Assembly: GCF_030732845.1 (NCBI RefSeq)
Contig: NZ_JASHKA010000001.1
Location: 434,001-498,000, forward strand
Origin: Roseibium sp. MMSF_3544
GTDB lineage: Bacteria; Pseudomonadota; Alphaproteobacteria; Rhizobiales; Stappiaceae
DNA: 64,000 nt
Direction of reading: 5' to 3'
Position 1 is the first letter of the stretch; each line of letters starts with the position of its first letter. A program made the translations under genes and the position numbers. Shown here piece after piece: positions 56,887 to 64,000 of the stretch. The notes under the pieces are model-generated. The model did no database searches and had not been told where the DNA came from. It was given only the letters and a program-made list of their open reading frames with translations.

Positions 56887-57931
56887 GACTTTTCCGAGGT
56901 TGAAACCTTATCGCTCTTTAAATCTCAAGTTTTAAGGGCGGGTTACCTTTCGGGCGATCAGGACAAAGCCGCTCCTTCCGCCAAGTCCGCCAACGCCCGG
57001 TCCGTGACAGTGTTTGTTTTTTTGAAACAGCTTCCAATTCTCATTGTCATCCCGGCCAAGCGCAGTGCGAGCCGGGATCCAGTACGTCGCAGCTTCGGTG
57101 GCAATGACGCATACTCCGGGTGTACTGGATCCCTGCCTTCGCAGGGATGACAAATCTTTGTTGCGACACCGCGTTGGCCTTGCGCAAGGGTTATCTCCGG
57201 TTGGAAATTGGGTCCCGGATCAAGTCCAGGCTGGATGGATGCCGATTGCGGAACGGTTTCCAATTCTCATTGTCACCCCGGACGCAGTGAAACGGAGATC
57301 CGGGGCCTACTCGTTCGCAGAGAGTTTCTGGCGGAAAAGGTGACGCTTCTGCCGACACAAACGCTTTGGCAAGCTGACAGGTGAGTGGGCCCCGGATCTG
57401 CGAGCTGCTTGTCCGGGGTGACATTGTTGCGTCTTGTGCCGCGTTGACCTTGAGCAAGGGTCATCTCAGGTTGGAAATCAGGTCTCGGATCATGTCCGGG
57501 AAAGCGCTAAGCGTATCTTTGGCGTTGTGCCCCACAACCCATTGTCACCCCGGACGCAGCGCAGCGGAGATCCGGGGCCTACTCTTTTGCCGAGCGTTTC
57601 TGGCGGAAAAAGGTGACGCTTCTACCGGCACAAACGCTTCGGCAAGCTGACAGGTGAGTGGGCCCCGGATCTGCGCGCTGCTTGTCCGGGGTGACAATGT
57701 TGCGCTTTGCGCCGCGTTGGCCTTGAGCAAGGATTATCTCAGGTTGGAAATCGGGTCCCGGAACAAGTCCGGAAAAGCGCTGGATGTTTGCTTAAACCGT
57801 TATCAAGGAGACAAGCTGCCAAGTCCGTTCGACAGACTGCTCTGCGGTCATGCAACTTCATGAGATCCCGGTTGACCGGTGATTCACTTTGTTTGGCTAT
57901 TGTTGCCGAAGCGAATGTGACGGAGGACGCA
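56887..57931. repeat. Palindromic repeat block A (1.0 kb without a gene)
   Basis: From 56968 to about 57780 the DNA consists of GTCATCCCGG/CCGGGATGAC-type palindromes and longer units (TTGTCACCCCGGACGCAG at 57273 and 57543; GGGCCCCGGATCTGCG at 57387 and 57660). The same arrangement recurs at 58370-59015. No coding region is convincing. Confidence 0.8.
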
Positions 57932-58291
57932 ATGGCGCGGCGTTACGATCTATTTGGTTCCCGTGGTAACCGAGACGAAACTCGTCCGCGAAAAAGGAAA
58001 AAACCGCTCTCGATTGGAAGGGCGGTCAAGGGTTTCTTTATCTTGCTGGCGCTTCACATGGGTCTGCTGGCGGTCATGATCGTCGTCAATCCGAAGGCGA
58101 TTTTTGCTCCGATTACTGCGCTGGATCGTCCGGGTATCCGCACCAATGCGTGCAACAAGGTCTTTTTCTTTCTACCGGATTATCTTGAAACGCCAGCGGT
58201 TTGCCTGACGGCGAACCTGCTTCCCTTTTTCTTTTTTCCCATGATTGTCCTGCTTTACATTCTCGCCAGACTTCTGCGTCTGGAGGACTGA
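57932..58291 (+). CDS. Small membrane protein between repeat blocks
   Basis: A 119-residue protein. The N-terminus is basic (RPRKRKKPLS), then two hydrophobic helices (about 38-56 and 91-113; GFFILLALHMGLLAVMIVV, LPFFFFPMIVLLYILARLL) with two Cys in the loop between them. The ATG at 57932 follows CGGAGGA. No family recognised. It is enclosed by duplicated palindromic repeat blocks. Confidence 0.7.
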   Translation: MARRYDLFGSRGNRDETRPRKRKKPLSIGRAVKGFFILLALHMGLLAVMIVVNPKAIFAPITALDRPGIRTNACNKVFFFLPDYLETPAVCLTANLLPFFFFPMIVLLYILARLLRLED

Positions 58292-59091
58292 TCGGACGGG
58301 TTAGCTCCTTGTGCGACCCAGCACAGCGCTGACCAGGCCTCTATTCTCCAAGACACCAAAATGCCGCCACTCCTTCCGATAAGCCCGCCAACACCCGGTC
58401 CGTGATGGTTTTTGGTTTTTCGAAACGGCTTCAAATTCTCATTGTCATCCCAGCCTTCGCAGCGCGTGTCGGGATCCAGTATGCCGCAGCTTCAGTGGCA
58501 AAGACGCACATTCCGCGTGTACTGGATCCCTGCCTTCGCAGGGATGACAAGTCTTTGCTGCGACGCCGCGTCAGCGTTGAGCCGGGTTCTCTACCAGGCG
58601 CGCGAGATCCCGGATCAAGTCCAGGACGGATGGGTACCTGTTTGCGAAATGTGTCCCACAGCCCATTGTCACCCCGGACGCAGTGAAACGGAGATCCGGG
58701 GCCTACTCGTTCGCAGAGAGTATCCGGTTGAAACAGGTGACGCTTCTGACCACACAAACGCTTCGGCAAGCGGACAGGTGAGTGGGCCCCGGATCTGCGC
58801 GTTGCTTGTCCGGGGTGACAGTGTTGAGAGTTGTGCCGCGTTGGCGTTGAGCAGGGGTTGTCTCCGGTCGGAAAGCGGGCCCCGGATCTGCGCGTTGCTT
58901 GCCCGGGGTGACAGTGTTGAGAGTTGTGCCGCGTTGGCGTTGAGTAGGGGTTGTCTCCGGTCGGAAAGCGGGGCCCGGATCAAGGCCGGGATGACACTCA
59001 GCCTTTGCTTGAGCCGGCATCAAGGAGAGGGGAGCTTTGAAAGTCTTACCCCGGATGTCATGATCAGGAAACAGTCTCGGCGGTTTCTGGA
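58292..59091. repeat. Palindromic repeat block B
   Basis: 58370-59015 repeats the order of block A (TCCTTCCG start, CATTGTCATCCC, GTACTGGATCCCTGCC, TTGTCACCCCGGACGCAG, GGGCCCCGGATCTGCG). It adds a 93-base tandem duplication. No gene is seen. Confidence 0.8.
58784..58969. repeat. 93-base tandem duplication
   Basis: Copies at 58784-58876 and 58877-58969 are almost identical (GGGCCCCGGATCTGCG start, GGTCGGAAAGC end). A truncated third copy starts at 58970. The junctions lie inside palindromes. Confidence 0.85.
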
Positions 59092-60264
59092 ATGCCCGAC
59101 ACGCAAAAACTCGATGACCTGTTCTGGTGGATGCTCGATGGCGCGCGCCCGAGTGCGGATGCGCGGGAGATCGTGAGCGGGATCTGCGAAGGTCTGGTTG
59201 CAGCTGGTGTTCCCGTCGAGCGGTTCGCACTCTTTATCTATACGCTCCATCCCAATCTTCGCGGGCGCCGGTTCCGCTGGCTGAAAGGAGAAGGGGTTGA
59301 CCAGTCCGATGCCGACATGACGGCGTTTGACGGCGCGGAGTACCAGGACAACCCGCTGCCCACGGTTTTACGCACCGGCAAGAGCTTGCGTCGAAAGCTC
59401 TGCGATCCGGATTGCCCGGACGACTTTCTCATCCTGCAGCAATTCCGCGAGGAGGGGGTGAGCGACTACCTGGTCCAGCCGCTTTTCTTCACCACTGGGG
59501 AAACACATCTGGTGAGCTGGGCAACAAAAGCGGATGGCGGTTTTGAGGACGGCATGATCGCGGCGCTTGAAAAGATCCGGCTGCCGCTCGCCCGGCTGAC
59601 CGAGACCTACATGCTGCGGCTCAACGCCGCCAATCTGCTGTCCGCCTATGTCGGGCGCGACAGCGGCAACCGCATCCTGTCCGGCCGCGTGCACCGGGGC
59701 GATATCGAGGAGATATCAGCCTGTGTCGTCTTTGCCGATCTCATCGCCTTCACCAGGTTCTCCAATGACGCGACGGCGGCGGAGGTGCTGGCACGTCTGA
59801 ACCTGTTCTATGACTGTCTCGTCCCGCCGATCGTCGAGCGGGGCGGTGAGATCCTGAAATTTATGGGTGACGGGTTGCTCGCCATCTTTCCGATAGCAGG
59901 CGAAATCGACGAGCGCACCGCCTGTGTTCAGGCTCTCGAAGCCCTCAGCGCCGCGTCCGGTGGAGGCAGCGAACCGGTCTTTTCAGAAAAGGTTCCACCC
60001 TTTCGGGCCGCTGTGCATATCGGACCGCTGCAATACGGCAATATCGGCGCATCCGACCGGCTGGATTTCACCGCGATTGGGCCCACGGTCAACCTGGCAG
60101 CGCGGCTGCTTGCGTCTGCGGTTCTTGTTGATGGCCAGACTGTGATTTCCGAGCAGGTGGCCGAGCTTGCCGGGGTGCCGAAGGATGGCGCGCCGTCCTT
60201 CGAGCTGAAGGGGTTCGAGGGGAGCCAGGTAATCGTCCCGGTTCGGACGATGCCAAAGTCCTAG
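59092..60264 (+). CDS. Adenylate cyclase, class III, with N-terminal sensory domain
   Basis: A 390-residue paralogue of the cyclase at 45166. The N-terminal ~200 residues (ARPSADAREIVSGICEGLVA, IEHYLVQPLFF-like region) are unassigned. The catalytic domain spans about 205-380: FADLIAFTRFS and GDGLLAIFP hold the metal Asp residues, EILKFMGDG and RLDFTAIG hold the ATP-selective Lys and Asp, and GPTVNLAARL the Asn/Arg pair. No membrane segment. It follows repeat block B. Confidence 0.9.
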   Translation: MPDTQKLDDLFWWMLDGARPSADAREIVSGICEGLVAAGVPVERFALFIYTLHPNLRGRRFRWLKGEGVDQSDADMTAFDGAEYQDNPLPTVLRTGKSLRRKLCDPDCPDDFLILQQFREEGVSDYLVQPLFFTTGETHLVSWATKADGGFEDGMIAALEKIRLPLARLTETYMLRLNAANLLSAYVGRDSGNRILSGRVHRGDIEEISACVVFADLIAFTRFSNDATAAEVLARLNLFYDCLVPPIVERGGEILKFMGDGLLAIFPIAGEIDERTACVQALEALSAASGGGSEPVFSEKVPPFRAAVHIGPLQYGNIGASDRLDFTAIGPTVNLAARLLASAVLVDGQTVISEQVAELAGVPKDGAPSFELKGFEGSQVIVPVRTMPKS

Positions 60265-60270
60265 GCAGTC

Positions 60271-60305
60271 CGGCCCGGCAAGCAGGAACCAAGCTTGCCG
60301 GGCCG
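60271..60305. terminator. Perfect 13-bp hairpin between convergent genes
   Basis: CGGCCCGGCAAGC (60271-60283) pairs with GCTTGCCGGGCCG (60293-60305) around a 9-base loop. No T tract on either strand; probably a bidirectional barrier to transcripts. Confidence 0.65.
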
Positions 60306-60330
60306 AATGATCGGTTTGCGTTGATGGAGG

Positions 60331-61410
60331 TCAGCGGCCGCTGACGGCGTCGCTCAGCGCCGGGAAGCGCACGATCCGGTAGGTCCCGAGCGACGCATCC
60401 TCGCCGCCGTTGAGGACCGGGGAGCGGTGCAGTTCGTTGATGGTCGCGTAGACGTAGCCATCTGCACCAATCGAGAAGCCGTCCGGCCAGGGCAGATCTT
60501 CATCAGACTGGAAGAGCACTTCGTAGCTTCCGTCCGGCTTGGTGACACCGATGGCGTTGTCGGTCATCGCGGTGATATAGACGTTGCCGCCGGTATCGAC
60601 CGTGGAACCGTCCGAAATGGGCTTGTCACCGTAACGCTCGACCCGCGCACGAAGATCTTCTTCGCTCAGATCTTCGTTGAGAAGATCGACCGTCCGCACC
60701 CGGTACATCGCACTTGCTGTCATCGGTGCGAAATAAACCCAGGTGTTGGTCGGGTCGACGGTGATCGGATTCACGCCGATTTTTGCGGGATTTCCGCCGA
60801 GCAGAATTTCGCGGCCGTCGATGACCATCGGCGTGTCTTCCGGTGTGGTGAACTCCGATCCTTCCAGAACCCGGCGCGCCCGGCCGGTTTCAAGATCGAC
60901 GACAATCAACGCGGAATTGGTACCATCACCCGTGTCGGAGATGTAGATCGCCTCATGGTCGCGGTCGACGGCAAGATCGTTGAGGAACGATGTCGGCCGG
61001 GAGACCGGAGCGCCGATATAGTGAATTGCATGCAGCTGCTCGGTCTTGGTGTTCCAGCCGACAATGCGGCCGGTCTGGTTCTCGCCCTGGCCGTCCAGCA
61101 TCCACAAGATGCCGTCACGGTCCGCTCTTAGTCCGAGGACGCCGTTTAGACCATTGCCGTCTTCCTGTGGCGCGCGCGCCCAGCTTTCGCTCGGATAGGG
61201 TTTGGTCGATCCGTCCTTCATCACTTCAACGACCCTGAGCTCCGGGCCGTAGAACTCGTGCACGGACATGAACATGCGCCCGTCCGGCCCAATCGCCAGG
61301 TTGCCCGGAGGCATCGACTTGTCGAAGCTGAGATAGGTTTCGGGGCTACCGGCAAGCGCGGGTAAAGCAAGGGCGGTACTGATGCCGAGTGCGGCCAAAA
61401 AGCGTTTCAT
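60331..61410 (-). CDS. Exported beta-propeller (gluconolactonase/L-dopachrome tautomerase-related)
   Basis: A 359-residue periplasmic protein with a Sec signal (MKRFLAALGISTALALPALA). Repeats such as DGRMFMSVHE, DGILWMLDGQ and DGYVYATINE suggest a six-bladed propeller of the SMP-30/major royal jelly protein type. FLNDLAVDRDHEAIYISDTG carries the metal-site Asp/Asn residues. AGGAGGAGC precedes the ATG. Divergent from a LysR gene with an operator ladder. Substrate unknown. Confidence 0.83.
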   Translation of the reverse strand: MKRFLAALGISTALALPALAGSPETYLSFDKSMPPGNLAIGPDGRMFMSVHEFYGPELRVVEVMKDGSTKPYPSESWARAPQEDGNGLNGVLGLRADRDGILWMLDGQGENQTGRIVGWNTKTEQLHAIHYIGAPVSRPTSFLNDLAVDRDHEAIYISDTGDGTNSALIVVDLETGRARRVLEGSEFTTPEDTPMVIDGREILLGGNPAKIGVNPITVDPTNTWVYFAPMTASAMYRVRTVDLLNEDLSEEDLRARVERYGDKPISDGSTVDTGGNVYITAMTDNAIGVTKPDGSYEVLFQSDEDLPWPDGFSIGADGYVYATINELHRSPVLNGGEDASLGTYRIVRFPALSDAVSGR

Positions 61411-61453
61411 GAGCTCCTCCTGATATTGATGCGGAGGGTGTAATTGTTTTAGA

Positions 61454-61503
61454 TTTCGAACAGAACCGTCTCAATTTCGAAAGCAGCGTTAGAAAATTTC
61501 GAA
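61454..61503. promoter_or_regulatory. Three TTTCGAA boxes spaced by two DNA turns
   Basis: TTTCGAA occurs at 61454-61460, 61475-61481 and 61497-61503, spaced 21 and 22 bases apart on one DNA face, between the beta-propeller gene and the LysR gene. The last box overlaps the LysR start codon. TTCGAA is palindromic, so each box can bind one LysR dimer arm. Confidence 0.65.
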
Positions 61504-62384
61504 TGTACAGCATCCCGGACCTGCAAACCTTTGTAACTGTCGCCAAAACCGCGGGCATTACGTCGGCCGCCAGTCAGCTCGGCATTTCGACAGCCACGAC
61601 AAGCCACCGCATTGCCAAGCTCGAGCAGGCGTTGAACGTGACGCTGTTTCACCGCAACAGCCGAACGTTCCGCCTGACAGACGAGGGGCAGCTTTTTCTG
61701 GAGCGGGTGGATGTCATACTGGACGATTTGCAGCAGGCCGAGCTTGAGGTCGGCAGCGGCACGGCCAGCCTGCGCGGGCACCTGCGCGCAACCATGTCTC
61801 CCTGGATCCTGTCGCGGTTCATCATGCCGGTTTTGAGCGACTTCCGGCAGGCCAATCCCGACTTGACCATCGAGTTTCTTACCGTCGACCGGTTTGTGCC
61901 GTTGGTGGAAGAGGCTCAGGATTGTGCAATCCGGGTCGGACGCCTGGCAGACAGTTCGCTTGTCGCCCAGAAGCTGTGCGACAACGAGCGGATCATTTGC
62001 GCTGCACCGGCGTTGCTTGCTTCCGTAGGTTCGCCGACATCGGTCGAGGATCTGCGCGATTGTCCCTGGGTCTGCCTGCCCTGGCAGACGCGTTTCGACG
62101 TCAATGACGCGAAGGGCCGCAAGCGCCAGTTTTCGGTCAGCCGAAGCCTGGCGGTTTCGAATTCCGACATGCTGACAACCGGTGCGGTGGAGGGGCTGGG
62201 ATTGGTCATCAAATCCCGTATGGCGGTGAAGGACGAACTCAATGCAGGAACCCTCGTGGAGGTTCTGCCGGGCTGCCTTCACGCGCCGGAAGCACCAATC
62301 TGGTTCGTGTTCGCACCCGAAAGCCGGGCAGGGCGGAAAACGAGTGCTTTCCGGGATTTGGCCAAACGCGCCTTTCGCCCATGA
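61503..62384 (+). CDS. LysR family transcriptional regulator
   Basis: A 293-residue LysR regulator. The HTH is SAASQLGISTATTSHRIAKL (residues about 20-40), then LFHRNSRTFRLTDEG. The C-terminal effector domain (about 90-290) includes GHLRATMSPWILSRFIMPVL and DCAIRVGRL. No ribosome binding site precedes the ATG, which lies inside an operator box; leaderless translation or autorepression at the start codon is possible. Likely controls the divergent beta-propeller gene. Confidence 0.93.
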   Translation: MYSIPDLQTFVTVAKTAGITSAASQLGISTATTSHRIAKLEQALNVTLFHRNSRTFRLTDEGQLFLERVDVILDDLQQAELEVGSGTASLRGHLRATMSPWILSRFIMPVLSDFRQANPDLTIEFLTVDRFVPLVEEAQDCAIRVGRLADSSLVAQKLCDNERIICAAPALLASVGSPTSVEDLRDCPWVCLPWQTRFDVNDAKGRKRQFSVSRSLAVSNSDMLTTGAVEGLGLVIKSRMAVKDELNAGTLVEVLPGCLHAPEAPIWFVFAPESRAGRKTSAFRDLAKRAFRP

Positions 62385-62435
62385 CACGCACCTCTCGTGC
62401 TTCCCATTTTTCCAAAGAGCGGCTAAACCCCGCTC

Positions 62436-63245
62436 ATGAGCAAGAATGCGAAAATCAGAGATGAAGCGCGCGCGGTGACAGTCAAGCCGCCGGCGGTGAT
62501 CCTGTGCGAGCCGCAGCTGGGGGAAAACATCGGCACGGCGGCACGTGCCATGGCGAATTTCGGCCTTGTTGATCTTCGGATCGTCAACCCGCGGGACGGC
62601 TGGCCGAGCGAGAAAGCGCGCGCCGCCGCCAGCCGGGCCGACCATGTGATCGACAAGGTGCAGGTGTTCGACAGCGTCGAGGCGGCAATCGCGGACCTGC
62701 AATTCGTCTATGCCACGACGGCCCGTTCGCGCGAGGTGCCGAAACCCGTGCGCGGACCGGATGAGGCTGCCATCAAGTCGGTGGAACTGGGCGAGAAGGG
62801 ACATGCGACCGGATACCTGTTCGGCCGGGAGCGCTGGGGGCTCAACAACGAAGAGGTGGCGCTTGCCGACGAGATCGTGACCTTGCCTGTCGATCCTGAT
62901 TTCGCCTCGCTGAACATTGCCCAGGCCGTTCTTGTCTGTGCCTATGAATGGCGCAAGACCGCAACGTCCGGTGCCTTGCCGTTCATACTGTCGGAAGAAG
63001 AACACCCGCCGGCGAAGAAAGACGACGTGCTGCGTTTTTTCGAACATCTGGAAGGGGCTCTGGACGAAGCAACCTTCTTCAGGCCGCCGGAACGGCGTCC
63101 ACATATGGTGCGTACGCTTCGCAACATCTTCCAAAAGGCGGAACTGACAGAACAGGAAGTGCGTGCGCTGCGCGGCGTTATCGCTTCCCTTGAAAAGCGC
63201 AAAACCCGGCCGCGGAAAGACCGAGGCGACGGCAATGACAGCTAG
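62436..63245 (+). CDS. trmJ: tRNA (Cm32/Um32) methyltransferase
   Basis: A 269-residue SPOUT methyltransferase. PAVILCEPQLGENIGTAARA, LRIVNPRDGWPSEKARAAAS and YLFGRERWGLNNEEVALAD (knot-forming cofactor region) identify TrmJ-type enzymes that methylate the ribose of residue 32 in tRNA. The C-terminal ~70 residues are helical and basic. It begins 51 bases after the LysR stop and precedes murI by 10 bases. Confidence 0.92.
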   Translation: MSKNAKIRDEARAVTVKPPAVILCEPQLGENIGTAARAMANFGLVDLRIVNPRDGWPSEKARAAASRADHVIDKVQVFDSVEAAIADLQFVYATTARSREVPKPVRGPDEAAIKSVELGEKGHATGYLFGRERWGLNNEEVALADEIVTLPVDPDFASLNIAQAVLVCAYEWRKTATSGALPFILSEEEHPPAKKDDVLRFFEHLEGALDEATFFRPPERRPHMVRTLRNIFQKAELTEQEVRALRGVIASLEKRKTRPRKDRGDGNDS

Positions 63246-63255
63246 GAGAGCCTAA

Positions 63256-64000
63256 GTGAGTCTGAGCGGACCGGTTTTGATCTACGATTCAGGTCTTGGC
63301 GGGCTGACCGTGCTGCGCGAGGCGCGGTATCTCCTACCTTATGAAACGCTGCATTATGTTGCCGATGACGCTGCGTTTCCCATCGGACGCTGGCCGGAAG
63401 CTGATCTAAAGGCGCGCATCCTGTCGCTGTTCGCAGAGCTTATTGAAGCGCACCAGCCCAAGGCAGTCGTGATTGCCTGCAACACGGCCTTCACGCTCGC
63501 AGGCGAGGCTCTGCGCAAGGCACACCCCAACGTTCCTTTTGTCGGGACGGTTCCGGCCATCAAGCCCGCGGCCGAACAGACGTCCTCCGGCCTGATTTCC
63601 GTTCTCGCAACGCCCGGAACCGTTCGCAGGACCTACACCAGGAGCCTGATCGACAGTTTTGCCAGCCAGTGCCACGTTCGTCTCGTCGGGTCCGACAACC
63701 TCGCGGAGCTCTCCGAAAAGCACCTTCGCGGTCACACGGTTTCAGACGCTGAACTGCTGCCTGAAATTTCCGACTGTTTTCTCGATCAGGACGGGCGCAG
63801 AACCGACATCGTTGTGCTCGCTTGCACCCATTACCCGTTCCTGGCCAATCGCTTCCGCAAGATTGCTCCGTGGCCGGTCGACTGGCTGGATCCGGCCGAG
63901 GCGATTGCCCGTCAATTGGTGCGCGTGCTTGGCGATCAGGCCGCAAATGGGCCCTCAAGTCTTCAGGACCGCGCCTTGTTCACGTCAAATCCGGTAGATC
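63256..64000 (+). CDS. murI: Glutamate racemase (3' end outside window)
   Basis: 248 residues are visible of a MurI protein. It makes D-glutamate for peptidoglycan. [16 protein letters not shown] begins it; the catalytic Cys pair is in [12 protein letters not shown] and [11 protein letters not shown]. The GTG start at 63256 follows TAGGAGAG. It probably shares an operon with trmJ, as in related genomes. Confidence 0.93.
   Translation, partial: MSLSGPVLIYDSGLGGLTVLREARYLLPYETLHYVADDAAFPIGRWPEADLKARILSLFAELIEAHQPKAVVIACNTAFTLAGEALRKAHPNVPFVGTVPAIKPAAEQTSSGLISVLATPGTVRRTYTRSLIDSFASQCHVRLVGSDNLAELSEKHLRGHTVSDAELLPEISDCFLDQDGRRTDIVVLACTHYPFLANRFRKIAPWPVDWLDPAEAIARQLVRVLGDQAANGPSSLQDRALFTSNPVD

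Noticed and set aside
56968..59015. CRISPR-like repeats
   Set aside because: Repeats are long, GC-rich and palindromic, without regular spacers or cas genes nearby.
61449..63134. 561-codon open frame opposite LysR and trmJ genes
   Set aside because: Spans two real genes on the opposite strand and has no recognisable domain.

Overview
The window looks like a chromosomal segment of a high-GC alphaproteobacterium. The recA, alaS, then dimeric NADP-isocitrate dehydrogenase order, the GAAC-N7-GTAC type SOS box before recA, the monomeric isocitrate dehydrogenase and the dispersed GTCATCCCGG-type palindromes point to Hyphomicrobiales, perhaps a marine Roseibium/Labrenzia-like member. This placement is inference from gene content. 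No rRNA, tRNA, insertion sequence, prophage or CRISPR array was seen.

Layout: (1) 1-5.2 kb is a small redox/detoxification island: a LysR regulator (cut by the window edge), a Tat-exported metallo-beta-lactamase-fold hydrolase, an AhpD-like protein, two CxxC thioredoxin-fold proteins (one fused to four membrane segments) and a short-chain dehydrogenase. (2) 5.3-13.6 kb looks like a nitrogen-compound uptake and catabolism cluster: creatininase family, GST, an ABC importer, an AhpD-like protein, an Fe(II)/2-oxoglutarate dioxygenase, an XRE-cupin regulator, a NicX/M29-like protein and an asparaginase. (3) 13.7-20 kb holds ordinary accessory genes with two clear divergent TetR-type control regions. 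(4) 20-24.3 kb is a four-gene unit of coiled-coil, membrane-anchored and lipoprotein genes that I cannot assign to a described system. (5) 24.7-36.6 kb is core metabolism and housekeeping (psuG/psuK, recA, alaS, a CNBD potassium channel, an Asp/Glu racemase, icd) plus a 41-residue membrane peptide. (6) 37-44 kb is one giant gene coding for a zinc metalloprotease domain, short RTX repeats, twelve ~114-residue cadherin-like repeats and two copies of an unrecognised C-terminal module. A 29-bp near-perfect palindrome lies in its AT-rich upstream region. (7) 44-50 kb carries an adenylate cyclase and an overlapping rtcB-prfH pair, an RNA-repair plus ribosome-rescue module. (8) 51-64 kb has an OmpA protein with a discoidin-like domain, the monomeric isocitrate dehydrogenase, two large duplicated blocks of palindromic repeats around a small membrane protein gene, a second adenylate cyclase, a LysR-controlled beta-propeller protein with a three-box operator ladder, trmJ and a truncated murI.

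Most noteworthy for follow-up are the rtcB-prfH pair, the coiled-coil envelope module at 20-24.3 kb, the giant protease/cadherin protein with its palindrome, the uncharacterised catabolic cluster at 5.3-13.6 kb, and several operator architectures readable directly from the DNA.
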